Source: Prevotella sp. BV3P1
Lineage (GTDB): Bacteria; Bacteroidota; Bacteroidia; Bacteroidales; Bacteroidaceae
Length of the DNA stretch: 64,000 bases
Assembly (NCBI RefSeq): GCF_000479005.1
Contig: NZ_AWXC01000053.1
Coordinates: forward strand, 106,912-170,911
Direction of reading: 5' to 3'
How positions within the stretch are numbered: position 1 is the stretch's first letter; the number at the start of each line of letters is the position of its first letter. The translations under genes were made by a program, and so were the position numbers. Below, piece by piece: positions 53,253 to 63,667 of this stretch. The notes under the pieces were generated by a model. It did no database searches and had not been told where the DNA came from. It saw only the letters and a list, made by a program, of their open reading frames with translations.

Positions 53253-53277
53253 TATATAAATAAGTAATCTATGAGAT

Positions 53278-54591
<1,314 letters not shown>

Positions 54592-54629
54592 TTATTTATT
54601 TTGAATGAATAATATCTCTGAATTCATTG

Positions 54630-54637
54630 CAAAGATA
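54630..54637 (-). promoter_or_regulatory. -7 promoter element for eno
   Basis: TATCTTTG on the minus strand fits TAnnTTTG, 44 bases upstream of the eno ATG. Confidence 0.5.
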
Positions 54638-54689
54638 ACGATAATTAAGGAATTCACCAATATAGAGATATGAAATAATGTGAAATGAA

Positions 54690-54815
54690 CAACATTGAGC
54701 TTTGAACTTTGAACATTGAGCTTTGACTGTCAACTTAAAAGCTCACCAACTCATCAACTCAAAAACTTATGCTATCAACTCGTAAACTTGTCTACTCGTC
54801 AACTCGTGAACTAAA
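54690..54815. repeat. Short-word direct repeats
   Basis: Two related families of words, TTGAGCTTTGAAC/TGAACATTGAGC and CAACTCGT/AAACTTGT, alternate across about 125 bases between eno and the large T9SS gene. Confidence 0.5.
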
Positions 54816-54824
54816 CAAAAACTT

Positions 54825-54859
54825 GCTCCCGCAGAACTTCACATGAAGTCTGCGGGAGC
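54825..54859. terminator. Hairpin terminator after the large T9SS gene
   Basis: GCTCCCGCAGA (54825-54835) and TCTGCGGGAGC (54849-54859) form a perfect 11-bp stem; the inner bases can extend it. It lies 28 bases past the stop of the T9SS gene. Confidence 0.8.
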
Positions 54860-54887
54860 AAAGTAATATATGTTTGTTCAATTGAGC

Positions 54888-57800
54888 TTACTCAATAACA
54901 ATCTTTGAGGTCTGCACATTCGTGCCGTCGGTAGCCTTGATGAGGTACACACCTGAAGGAACTTGTCCTTTCAGCTTCTTCGCATCGAGAGGCAAGCTGA
55001 AGGTACCAATCTTCGCACCAGAGAGGTTGAAGAGTTCTGCTTCACCCTTGGTCAGGGTAATTGAAACGTTATCAATGCCTGTCACAGCACCCATCACCTT
55101 CTCAAAGTCAGTCTCTGGTGTGTCGGCGAACATAAAGCGGTTATGCTCAATGCCGTTAACCGTTGCTGTGAAGAAGTAACGTGCCTTACCGTTGTTGAAC
55201 GGAATCACGGTTTTCGTCTTCAAGTCAACCAACTTCAAGTTTTGATAGTTCAGGCTCCATGTGTTCAGCTCCATGTTATAGGTTTCATCCTTAGCGGTTT
55301 CAACGCTAAACGTGCTTCCTATCAACGAAGGCAAACTGGATATCTGTACATTCTTACCGTCAGTGGTTGTGGCAAATACAGAAGGTTCGCCCATGTTCAG
55401 CTTCTCACCCTCCAATTGAGAATCGTAAGCTGGTGTTGCGTCCTCTTCCTGGTATGTCCAGAACTTATCAACCACCTTACCATTATCCATTGTTACCATG
55501 ACACTACCGCGGTTAAAGTCACCATCCATAACAAATGACTTGGCGCGCAACGGCTCGGACTTAGACTGCAATCCTGTGTAAGGAATGGTGAGTGTACCTG
55601 TCTTCGTACTGTACACAGGGTTGTTGTATTTCACCATGAAGCCTTGCATAGGTGACAGTGTTCTGGTAACACCATTCTCACCTGCCTTGTCAATTGGCAC
55701 GGCTTCATAGCCACCCTTTTCTTTTACAGACTGTCCATTCTGGTTCTTCCAGTCATCCCAGCTACCGGTGGTGTAGATGTAAACGGTTTTGTCCATTTCC
55801 ACACGATCCTCGCCGGATTCCAGCGTGATGTTCTTAATGTCCACACCAGCCATGAACGAGTTACCAACGATGTTGTAACCCAGTCCGTAACGCTTGGCAT
55901 TTTCGCCTTCTGCCTTTGAAGCATCAACGACAGCTGCCTGACGTGTCAGCTTAATAGTTTGCTCGCAGAGGTTCAGTTTACCTTGAATCTTGTGAACACC
56001 CTTGCTACCCTTCAATACTGGAGCTACCTCGTAGCCTTTGAAGGCAGTCATCTTGTCGACGTTCTTCACTGCTGTCCACTTCTGATAGTAGTGATTAGGA
56101 TCGTTCTTCGTTTCATCGTATGCACGAACTCTCATTCCTTCGAATGCAGGATTCTTGATAGCCTCTGCCACTGGCAAGCCAATATACTGCCAGTCAAACT
56201 CATTCAATACGGGCTTTTTGTAGTCGGGAGAGGTAGCGTCCTTGTCATCCGTAGCCATGCGCTTAGGCACATAAGCACCCAACGGCTTAAACTCAACAGT
56301 AGCAAACACGGTAGATGCGCATGGGTTATCATTGTTCAAGATGAATGTACCCACGGTCTTGCCGTTATCGGATGTCTTCATCACGAGCTTGTCCTTGTCA
56401 CCGTCTGTGGTGAAGCCATCTACGCTCTTCACGGTCAAACCACCATCAGCGGGAACAACCACAGCTGGGTGACCAGGTGTCTTTTCAGTAGCACCTTCCT
56501 CAAACTTCTTGTTCGGTGCGTTGTTCACCAACTTGTTTGCTGAGATAAACTTACCGGCAGGCAAGTGCATGTCACGCTCTGCCACCTTCTTCTCACCCTT
56601 GATGTCGGGCTGGTTGTTAGCAAAGATGATGTTCTGACCGTCCTTAGGAACATCGTTGGTCCAGTTCTCTTTCTTGTTGAAGTCGTTGTCCACGCCACCA
56701 ATCCAATAGTTGTTGCCGCAGGCATTCTCTTCTTCATCGTAAGCTGAACCTGCACTTTGTCCTTGCTTACCGTCTTTATCGGCTTTGCCACCAGCATTCA
56801 CAGCTACTGGTACACCGTCTTTATCTTCGTCACCCTTGATGCGCCCTTGGTCGTCAACCATGTCCTCAGTTACATTGTCACCGCCTTCAATGGCATCCAC
56901 ACAACCATCGTTGTCACTATCGGCATCCAAGAAGTCTGGTGTACCGTCCATGTCAGTATCGCATGGCAGCATCAGCGTTACCAACGTGTTCACCTGTCCA
57001 GACTTATCCGGTGTCTGCGAGAACTCAAAATATTTCTTGCCTGGCTCAGTATTGAGATAGGATAGTCCCACCTGATTGACAAGTTTCGCATCCTCGTTAT
57101 TGAAGATCACCTTGTGTGTACCTTCTTTTTCATATACAGTGTATCTGTCATCAGTCAGACTTGTGTATAATTCGGTTTGCGAGAGTGCGTTTTCGTTAGT
57201 CAATATGTTGATGCCGAACTGATTGTCTTTGTGGAACGTGGAGGCTGGTGTACTTTGCATCAGCACGTATGGTTGCATGGTTCCACCCACTTCCCAGTGC
57301 ATTATTGTTTTTTCGTTGGCATTGCCAGTCATGAAACGATCATTATCAATCGAATAGTTGCGAACCGTTACCACCACAGCTCCTGTGCCTGCGGGGTAGC
57401 CAAACTTATCGGAAAGGTCTATCGTGAACGGATCGTTTGTATTTGAGCTGGCTCCAATGACTGATGGTAGCAGGGTAAGTACGCGCCCCACCTTTGGTGT
57501 CTTATTCAAATAGTTCTCATTGTTTACTATGTCAGCAAACAGCTGCTGGGTATTGATATTTTCTCGATAGCGCACCCATTTCCCATCAGTAGGCTTCAGT
57601 GTGATACCACTCTTCCTTATTATATTGGGTTCTGCCAGATCAGGACACTCCACATAATTCAATATACCATCGTTATCCCAGTCGAGGTCGCCAGGTGCTA
57701 CGAGGCACGGTTTGAAGAAAATCTGTGCGCCAGTTCCTTGTGAGAAATCACGCTGCAAACTGTAGTCTACACAATCATAAGTGAATGTTTCTCCAACATA

Positions 57801-60800
57801 ATCGCTCATTTGCTTCACGATGATAGTATAGACGTAGCCTTCCTCAACAAACTTCTTGGGGAAGAGATCCTCTCCTTTGACTATCACGCTGTCGGGATAT
57901 TCCATTGTCCCCTTAATGTGCCTCTTACCTTTCGACTCGTATCCAGTAATGTTGCCCTCTGAATCTTTAATGGGTTTATCGTAGTCATAGATATCGATGT
58001 CATAGTCAGGCGTCTGGTATTTCGTCTTTGAGGTTTCCACGGTACGCCCATCAACGATTTTCTCAATGTCGCGTCCCTTTTGCTTCCATACATCGTAGGT
58101 AAACTTGAACGGACCTTCACCACCAATACTTTGGAACATTGCCCAGTAGTTTTCTTCGTCTGCACAATATGAGACAAAGGTTTTTGGTGCCTTTTTACTG
58201 GTGGTGACGTCAGCGTGTGGCTTTGTCACGTCAATCTCTTGTCGCTCCGTGATTTCCTCACAGTCCACCTTCATGCCTTCACCCTTCTTACCCATTTCGG
58301 CAGATGTCGGCTTGGTGTAGCCTTGCCCATCAATAGGAGCAGCCTCTGCAGGGGTGTTTGGGTTTTCTTTGTTGGAGAAAGTGTTGCCCACTTTGTCTTC
58401 AATATTAAGCTTATCCTTGTAATCACTGAGTGCAAGCTGAAGCCTACTATAGGAAGCCCTGAACCAAGAATATGCCTGTCTATTGCTGGCTAAATCGGCA
58501 CCAAAAGTGGTGCTACTCATCTTGTGGTCAGGTGTCATTCCTTGATTACCGTAGAACACACAGTGATCCAGTTCATCTATGAAGAATTTACTGTTATATG
58601 CGAGTTCCCCTGTACGTGTCATATAATAGATGGCACCACCGCTACCCCTATTTTTATCATAGCCCTCAGCCACATTGTTTATAAATTGACTTCCGGCAAT
58701 ATTGTTATCTCTTGTCTGCATGCCATAGAGAAAGAGTGCGCCACCCCATCCGCTATTTCCTTTTTCCGTAAGCGTTGCTCTATTACCATAGTAGATATCG
58801 TTCTTGGACGAGAATGCAATGTCGCTGAGTACACTTGCATCATCTTGTGTACGCATCACGCCACCCTCGTATGCTGTGTTGTTGTAATAGCGGTTGTTGG
58901 CGGATATGATGTAAGCTGAATTATACGCATATACCACGCCACCTTTGCCCAAAGCTTTATTGCCTACGAAAGTGCTGCCTTCTATCTTAACACCCTTGCA
59001 AGCCGTGAGCATGGCGATGGCACCACCACCATCACAAGAGACTGTCCATCCCTTGGCTGTATTATTCTTAAATACACAGTCTTTTACTTGCACCTCGTGC
59101 GAGTTGCTGTTCTGTCCGATAGCACCACCGTTGTTAGACATATTACCTTCAAACTCGCACTTTGTAAACCTTATAGGTTCGTCCTTCATTGAATTATTAT
59201 TGCGGATTGACACGGCTCCACCGAGCGAGTTACTTTTGTTATTAACAAACTTGCAGTTTGTAAAATCGCCATATCCACTTGCTACAGACACTGCACCTCC
59301 CGAAGGATAAATGACACCACCTGATTCTGCACCATCTGTACAAGTGTTCTCTACAAATACACAGTTGCTCACCTCAAAACGTTTGTTGGCAATATCAATT
59401 TCGAATGCGCCACCACCTTTTTGAGTTTTATTGCCACTGAAATAACAGCCATCAATAATGAGCGGATTAGCTCCTGCAAAGCGGATGGCACCACCAGAAC
59501 CTGTACCGCTACTACCTTGTGCATTTGCTGTATTGTTACAGAAAATGGAGTTCTTGATTTCTACCTTGCCCGCAACATTAATCCACAACGCACCTCCCTC
59601 AAGAGCTTGGGTGGTGTTGCCGTTGAAGTTACAGTTTTCTATCTGCACGGACAGAGGGTTCCCCTCATTTGGGGAGTCGATGTTTAATCCACCACCGTCG
59701 CCTTTACCCAATGACACGCCTGACCTGTTTCCATAGAACTGGTCATTGCGGAAGATGGCAGTGCGCTTGCGATTGATGTCGATACCACACTTGGGTTGTT
59801 GTCCCGTAACCACGTAGACTGCACCACCATGGTCTCCACCGAGGTTGTTGTAGTATTGGTTGTTCTCGGAAAGCAGATTGACAAACGAAGCTATCTTAAT
59901 GGCACCACCGTCGCCAGCTTGGGTATTATGAATCACCGAGTTGGTGATGGAAACATTCTCAAATCCTTCCAACGAGATGGTTGGCATCTGTCCGGAAGCC
60001 GTACCACCAAGATTGCGGTTCACCTGTATGTGGTCTAACCTTGCATAAGACTTTTTGTTTTCTTTTGGTGTACCCGCATTGGTCACACCAATAAGACACT
60101 GCCCCTGAAAAGTACCCTGATGCTGAATGTCGTGGAAAGTAACGTAGCTTAGGTCAAGCTGGGTGTTAGTTTGTTTTTCTAAATCAGAGAAAGCCAAGAA
60201 ACCACCACCAACGCCTCCAAAGAAATCACCTCTCAGCACTTCTACGCGCGATATCTTCACTCTGGGATTCTTCATGTTTCCATAAAAATAGATAGCTCCC
60301 GAACCTGCCGACTTATAGTAGCTGATAAAGCAGTCGTCCATCTCAAAATACGGATTGTCACAATTGTTGCAATCCATTGTTATCAATGCTCCTTGACCTA
60401 CACCGCCCTGAAAGTTGGCAGAGTTGAACTTCAGCCCTCGTAGGATGATAGCTTGGTTGGTGTTATTGGCACGAAAGATAGATTGTGTCATCTTCTTCGA
60501 TGCCACTAACTCGGTGTGATAACGCTTTGGGTTATTGTTACATGTGTCAGTTGGGAGCGTTCGAGACCCTGGTTTGGGAAATCCTCCCATGATATTCAAC
60601 CGTTGTCCCTCCCTGGTGAGCACATAGAAAGCACGTGCATGATTCACAGGATCTGATACCTCATACTTGCCTTCCGCCATATAGATGTTCACCTCTAAGT
60701 TCGTGTTCGCTTCTGCCGCCTTAAGAGCAGCTTTCAGCGTTTTGAACGCAGCGTTCCAAGATGTACCGTTGCGTGAGTCGTTACCTGTTTGCGCCGACAC

Positions 60801-60893
60801 ATAAAACTTCAACGCTTCGGCTTGTACACCGAGTGCCATGAAGCATGCGAGCAGCATTGTCAGCACATACCTTGCTGGTAATAAATGTTTCAT
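54888..60893 (-). CDS. Giant secreted T9SS surface protein with parallel beta-helix and TSP3-like repeats
   Basis: A 2001-residue protein with a signal peptide ending GVQAE. From about residue 30 to 830 it is a right-handed parallel beta-helix rich in Gly and Asn (repeats such as NNGGAIGQNSN, GSGGAIRFAG), in the style of polymorphic outer-membrane and choice-of-anchor proteins. TSP3-like calcium loops follow at about 1071 (DLDWDNDGILNYVE) and about 1318 (DTDMDGTPDFLDADSDNDG). The C-terminus (GSGVYLIK-like, about 1930-2001: LFNLSGAKIG...VPSGVYLIKATDG) is a T9SS type A sorting domain. It is probably a secreted or cell-surface adhesin. A 58-residue gene precedes it. Confidence 0.87.
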   Translation of the reverse strand: MKHLLPARYVLTMLLACFMALGVQAEALKFYVSAQTGNDSRNGTSWNAAFKTLKAALKAAEANTNLEVNIYMAEGKYEVSDPVNHARAFYVLTREGQRLNIMGGFPKPGSRTLPTDTCNNNPKRYHTELVASKKMTQSIFRANNTNQAIILRGLKFNSANFQGGVGQGALITMDCNNCDNPYFEMDDCFISYYKSAGSGAIYFYGNMKNPRVKISRVEVLRGDFFGGVGGGFLAFSDLEKQTNTQLDLSYVTFHDIQHQGTFQGQCLIGVTNAGTPKENKKSYARLDHIQVNRNLGGTASGQMPTISLEGFENVSITNSVIHNTQAGDGGAIKIASFVNLLSENNQYYNNLGGDHGGAVYVVTGQQPKCGIDINRKRTAIFRNDQFYGNRSGVSLGKGDGGGLNIDSPNEGNPLSVQIENCNFNGNTTQALEGGALWINVAGKVEIKNSIFCNNTANAQGSSGTGSGGAIRFAGANPLIIDGCYFSGNKTQKGGGAFEIDIANKRFEVSNCVFVENTCTDGAESGGVIYPSGGAVSVASGYGDFTNCKFVNNKSNSLGGAVSIRNNNSMKDEPIRFTKCEFEGNMSNNGGAIGQNSNSHEVQVKDCVFKNNTAKGWTVSCDGGGAIAMLTACKGVKIEGSTFVGNKALGKGGVVYAYNSAYIISANNRYYNNTAYEGGVMRTQDDASVLSDIAFSSKNDIYYGNRATLTEKGNSGWGGALFLYGMQTRDNNIAGSQFINNVAEGYDKNRGSGGAIYYMTRTGELAYNSKFFIDELDHCVFYGNQGMTPDHKMSSTTFGADLASNRQAYSWFRASYSRLQLALSDYKDKLNIEDKVGNTFSNKENPNTPAEAAPIDGQGYTKPTSAEMGKKGEGMKVDCEEITERQEIDVTKPHADVTTSKKAPKTFVSYCADEENYWAMFQSIGGEGPFKFTYDVWKQKGRDIEKIVDGRTVETSKTKYQTPDYDIDIYDYDKPIKDSEGNITGYESKGKRHIKGTMEYPDSVIVKGEDLFPKKFVEEGYVYTIIVKQMSDYVGETFTYDCVDYSLQRDFSQGTGAQIFFKPCLVAPGDLDWDNDGILNYVECPDLAEPNIIRKSGITLKPTDGKWVRYRENINTQQLFADIVNNENYLNKTPKVGRVLTLLPSVIGASSNTNDPFTIDLSDKFGYPAGTGAVVVTVRNYSIDNDRFMTGNANEKTIMHWEVGGTMQPYVLMQSTPASTFHKDNQFGINILTNENALSQTELYTSLTDDRYTVYEKEGTHKVIFNNEDAKLVNQVGLSYLNTEPGKKYFEFSQTPDKSGQVNTLVTLMLPCDTDMDGTPDFLDADSDNDGCVDAIEGGDNVTEDMVDDQGRIKGDEDKDGVPVAVNAGGKADKDGKQGQSAGSAYDEEENACGNNYWIGGVDNDFNKKENWTNDVPKDGQNIIFANNQPDIKGEKKVAERDMHLPAGKFISANKLVNNAPNKKFEEGATEKTPGHPAVVVPADGGLTVKSVDGFTTDGDKDKLVMKTSDNGKTVGTFILNNDNPCASTVFATVEFKPLGAYVPKRMATDDKDATSPDYKKPVLNEFDWQYIGLPVAEAIKNPAFEGMRVRAYDETKNDPNHYYQKWTAVKNVDKMTAFKGYEVAPVLKGSKGVHKIQGKLNLCEQTIKLTRQAAVVDASKAEGENAKRYGLGYNIVGNSFMAGVDIKNITLESGEDRVEMDKTVYIYTTGSWDDWKNQNGQSVKEKGGYEAVPIDKAGENGVTRTLSPMQGFMVKYNNPVYSTKTGTLTIPYTGLQSKSEPLRAKSFVMDGDFNRGSVMVTMDNGKVVDKFWTYQEEDATPAYDSQLEGEKLNMGEPSVFATTTDGKNVQISSLPSLIGSTFSVETAKDETYNMELNTWSLNYQNLKLVDLKTKTVIPFNNGKARYFFTATVNGIEHNRFMFADTPETDFEKVMGAVTGIDNVSITLTKGEAELFNLSGAKIGTFSLPLDAKKLKGQVPSGVYLIKATDGTNVQTSKIVIE

Positions 60894-61002
60894 GTTGTTG
60901 TTTTGATTTTTAATTCTTTTCTTAGTTTCTAATTTCTATGCTGCGCATCTGTGATTGTGCCTTACGGGCAACTGTGCGATGCGCCAACAGGCTTTGTCTG
61001 TG

Positions 61003-61179
61003 TTACCACAGTGTACGATACGCCTCATCGTCGTCCTCAAAGTCATCAAAGTAGCCAGGCTTGGCCAACTCGTCATCATGTGGGGTGCTGGCATACGGAA
61101 GGTCTCCTCCTGTTCCTGGATCACCACCACCAGTTTGCAGTAGCATCATGCTTGGACTTAAATACGTTTTCTTTGCCAT
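61003..61179 (-). CDS. Small acidic protein (58 residues) upstream of the T9SS gene
   Basis: A short gene starting MAKKTYLSPSMMLLQTGGG and ending in a very acidic tail (FDDFEDDDEAYRTLW). It lies 109 bases upstream of the T9SS gene on the same strand and is too short for most gene finders. The basic start, hydrophobic middle and acidic, Trp-ending tail recall the short unnamed proteins often seen next to surface-protein genes in Prevotella and Bacteroides. I do not know its function; a chaperone, peptide or leader role are only guesses. Confidence 0.65.
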   Translation of the reverse strand: MAKKTYLSPSMMLLQTGGGDPGTGGDLPYASTPHDDELAKPGYFDDFEDDDEAYRTLW

Positions 61180-61462
61180 GTTTAACTTTTTGTTTTTATA
61201 AATATATTGAGTATTCTATGTTTTGTTACCAGCTATATCTGGCACATTCTTCTCTTTTTACAAAGGTCTGTAGACAAACATTCACCCAAGTATCTGTCGT
61301 ACATCGGGTTGTTAATTCAGCATTACCGTTATCCTATTTTGCATACAGCGCTCAGGCTGTTCCCATTTTGATGGTTTGCGAGCCATATATATATAATAAG
61401 GTGGAATGGCAACTGCGCCTCATCACCTGATAGTTATAAAAATGTTCGCATTATGAACAATG

Positions 61463-61470
61463 CAAAATTA
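61463..61470 (-). promoter_or_regulatory. -7 promoter candidate for the small acidic gene / T9SS operon
   Basis: TAATTTTG on the minus strand fits TAnnTTTG. It would give a leader of about 280 bases. No -33 TTTG is at the usual distance. Confidence 0.35.
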
Positions 61471-61530
61471 GTCATAACAAATCGCGTAAATGCATGATAA
61501 AATATCAAAACAGTCAATATATCTATCTTG

Positions 61531-61540
61531 CCCCCCCCCC
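61531..61540. repeat. Homopolymeric C(10) tract
   Basis: Ten consecutive C in an otherwise AT-rich gap, between the two divergent -7 boxes. Such tracts change length by slipped-strand replication. Confidence 0.85.
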
Positions 61541-61619
61541 GAAATGTTAATATAGATTAACAATGTGACTAAAATGTTAAGACTTATGGATATCTACTTT
61601 ATATACATTTTAATTTCTT

Positions 61620-61627
61620 TATTTTTG
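61620..61627 (+). promoter_or_regulatory. -7 promoter candidate for the AraC gene
   Basis: TATTTTTG fits TAnnTTTG, 53 bases upstream of ATG 61681. Confidence 0.4.
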
Positions 61628-61680
61628 CCAAGAGTTAAAATCCTACTTTTTTGTACTACAAGGTTGTACACATTAAGCGT

Positions 61681-62529
61681 ATGAAATTTTATTATTTGAA
61701 CAAGCATCGCCAATGTCCCAATTACATTGGTTCAAAGCCCACTGGTTTTGCGCTGGTTACTGGGAAAAAAGGCGAACGCATTGACAATATTCTGCCCGTA
61801 CCGCTTGGTGTTTTTGTGATTAGCGGTAAGATTAAACTCTGCTTAGGAAAGGATTCAGAAGTCATGGTAGAGGGCGGACAGATGATGTCAGCAGTATTCA
61901 GGAACAACTCTTATGCCACGGTGATAGAAGATTGTCTGTGTGTTCGTTTGTATGTACAAGGCAACAGCTTGGACTTCTGCCACCGTATTGTGAACTCGGA
62001 GAAGCTGTTGCAACTCTGTGAAAAGAACAAGGGAGTGGGCAAGGTGCTGCCCATGATACCGGAGGTGCAAGCCATTATGCGACAGATGATGGGCTACATC
62101 ACCGACGGACTGATGTGTTGCGAGGTGCATGCCATGAAGCAACACGAGTTAGCGGCAGTGCTGCAAGCCTACTACCGGCCGGCAGATTTGATACCGTTCA
62201 TCGCCCCCATCTATGATCCCAACGCGCGGTTTTACAACGAGGTGATGGAGTTGGCTGACGATTATCTGTCGGTGAATGAGATGGCCTCGCAGCTGAATAT
62301 GAGTTATCCCACGTTTATCAGAACTTTCCGCAAGGTATTTAAAGACACGCCACAAGAGTGGTTGTCGAAGAACCGCATGAAACGACTGCGAGATTTGCTG
62401 CATAACACGGCGCGCACCGACCAGGAGATAGCTGACGAACTACACTTCACTACGGTGCAGAATATGCGGGCTTTCTGTAAAGCACGAAGTGGATTGACAA
62501 CCAGGCAGTTGCGGGAACAAGAGCAATAG
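61681..62529 (+). CDS. AraC-family transcription regulator
   Basis: A 282-residue protein with an N-terminal sensor-like domain and a C-terminal double helix-turn-helix (LSVNEMASQLNMSYPTFIRTF and DQEIADELHFTTVQNMRAFC). The open frame begins with TTG at 61651, but ATG 61681 (MKFYYLNKHRQCP) is a better start. It diverges from the small acidic and T9SS genes, so it probably controls them, itself, or both. Ligand unknown. Confidence 0.85.
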   Translation: MKFYYLNKHRQCPNYIGSKPTGFALVTGKKGERIDNILPVPLGVFVISGKIKLCLGKDSEVMVEGGQMMSAVFRNNSYATVIEDCLCVRLYVQGNSLDFCHRIVNSEKLLQLCEKNKGVGKVLPMIPEVQAIMRQMMGYITDGLMCCEVHAMKQHELAAVLQAYYRPADLIPFIAPIYDPNARFYNEVMELADDYLSVNEMASQLNMSYPTFIRTFRKVFKDTPQEWLSKNRMKRLRDLLHNTARTDQEIADELHFTTVQNMRAFCKARSGLTTRQLREQEQ

Positions 62530-62550
62530 TTTTTCCCTTGCTTTTTAATT

Positions 62551-62630
62551 GCATTGACTTTGGACGCCAAAGTCAATGGGTTTGGAGGTTAAAGTCAATG
62601 GGTTTGGTCGGCAAAGTCAATGAGTTTGGC
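62551..62630. repeat. Intergenic AAAGTCAATG-type repeat cluster 3
   Basis: One inverted unit (CATTGACTTTGG) and three direct units of about 22 bases (CAAAGTCAATGGGTTTGG and variants) lie directly after the AraC stop. They match clusters at 4694-4776 and 36995-37110. Confidence 0.7.
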
Positions 62631-62666
62631 TGGACGGCCAATGATGCGGGTCGCGGGATGTGTTTT

Positions 62667-62861
62667 CAACAACGAATGTAACGAAAGAAACGAATCCGAC
62701 TGTTTGGAATCAATGAACGCAAGCGTTCACCGAATGAAAACGAATTTTGCAAAGACGCACAACATGTTTATCTCGGCAGATTGGTTTCATTCGCAGAACG
62801 CTTGCGTTCATTGTCTTGTTTAGTTTATTCGTAACATTTGTTACATTTGTTGTTCTACAAC
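62667..62861. mobile_element. Palindromic repeat element, left copy (MITE-like)
   Basis: About 195 bases starting CAACAACGAATG and ending near CATTTGTTGTT, with inner arms AATGAACGCAAGCGTTC and GAACGCTTGCGTTCATT. The whole element can fold on itself. An inverted copy lies at 63736-63927. It encodes no protein I recognise. Confidence 0.7.
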
Positions 62862-62948
62862 ATTGCCTTTAAATGAAAGAGCTGTGGTCTAAAGTTGTAA
62901 GTATGGAAAAATGTCTTACTGTTCTTCCGCTGATTTAAAAAAAATGCT

Positions 62949-62956
62949 TACCTTTG
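62949..62956 (+). promoter_or_regulatory. -7 promoter element for the WG-repeat gene
   Basis: TACCTTTG fits TAnnTTTG. The transcript would begin near the AAGGAGGA at 62963-62970. Confidence 0.5.
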
Positions 62957-62977
62957 GCCAAAAAGGAGGACACTACC

Positions 62978-63667
62978 ATGGAGAAAATCACGCAAGACAA
63001 TTTCGAGGAAAAATATGTAGACCCCATTGAACAGCGGCAGATAGACAAGTTTGTGTGTGACGAGATGTCGCGCCAGATACACCGCTACATCAAGGGAATG
63101 TCGGGCACAAAAGCCATGATGGAGAAGTTTGAGGCGCAGTTGTCCACCCTGAGCGTACCGCAGAAGGAGGAGGCCATCGCACGGTATATCGACCTGAACC
63201 GCAAGGTGCTGAGCGGGTTGGATTTGAAAATTGTGCTGACACGAGCCATCGCCAACTATTGCGACACGTTCAGTTACATGCTCGAGCTGGTGAACGACAA
63301 GCGCAAGTGGGTGTTCTATCTCAACCGCATCAAATCGAAGTACATTCAATATCATTCCGTGATTGAGCAAGATGGCAAGTTTGGGCTGTGTGATCATCGT
63401 GGCAACATCTTGGTTCACCCCGTGTATGATTTCGTTCGAACGTGTTATATTTATGTAGATGACCTGGTGACCATGCCCGTTATCGTGCAGAAGGAGGGTA
63501 AGATGGGGCTGATTCTTCCCGATGGGAAAGACACCATCGTGGCACCTTTTGAGTATGATGACATCTCGTTGCGCGAGGAATATCCCTACTTTGAGGCTAC
63601 GCGAGGGGGCGAACAAGGGTATATCCACAGCGACGGGCAATTCGTAGTTGCCCCGCATTCACGGTAA
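62978..63667 (+). CDS. WG-repeat protein with an alpha-helical N-terminus
   Basis: A 229-residue protein. The first ~110 residues are helical and charged; the rest carries three WG-type beta repeats (DGKFGLCDHRGNILVHPVYDF, EGKMGLILPDGKDTIVAPFEY, GEQGYIHSDGQFVVAP), a family linked to protein binding. No signal peptide. A strong Shine-Dalgarno, AAGGAGGA (62963-62970), 7 bases before ATG 62978 is unusual in this genome and decides the start over the TTG at 62954. The gene sits between two inverted palindromic elements, so it may be a mobile passenger. The function is unknown. Confidence 0.75.
   Translation: MEKITQDNFEEKYVDPIEQRQIDKFVCDEMSRQIHRYIKGMSGTKAMMEKFEAQLSTLSVPQKEEAIARYIDLNRKVLSGLDLKIVLTRAIANYCDTFSYMLELVNDKRKWVFYLNRIKSKYIQYHSVIEQDGKFGLCDHRGNILVHPVYDFVRTCYIYVDDLVTMPVIVQKEGKMGLILPDGKDTIVAPFEYDDISLREEYPYFEATRGGEQGYIHSDGQFVVAPHSR

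Larger units (their letters stand above)
61180..61680. other. Divergent regulatory gap with C(10) tract
   Basis: About 500 AT-rich bases between the small acidic gene and the AraC gene. It holds a minus-strand -7 box at 61463-61470, a C(10) run at 61531-61540 and a plus-strand -7 box at 61620-61627. No gene is convincing. Confidence 0.6.

Noticed and set aside
53115..53264. 49-codon frame between rubrerythrin and eno
   Set aside because: It reads through the enolase terminator and has no recognisable features.
60936..61130. 64-codon frame on the minus strand upstream of the T9SS gene
   Set aside because: Out-of-frame shadow of the more plausible 58-residue acidic gene at 61003-61179.
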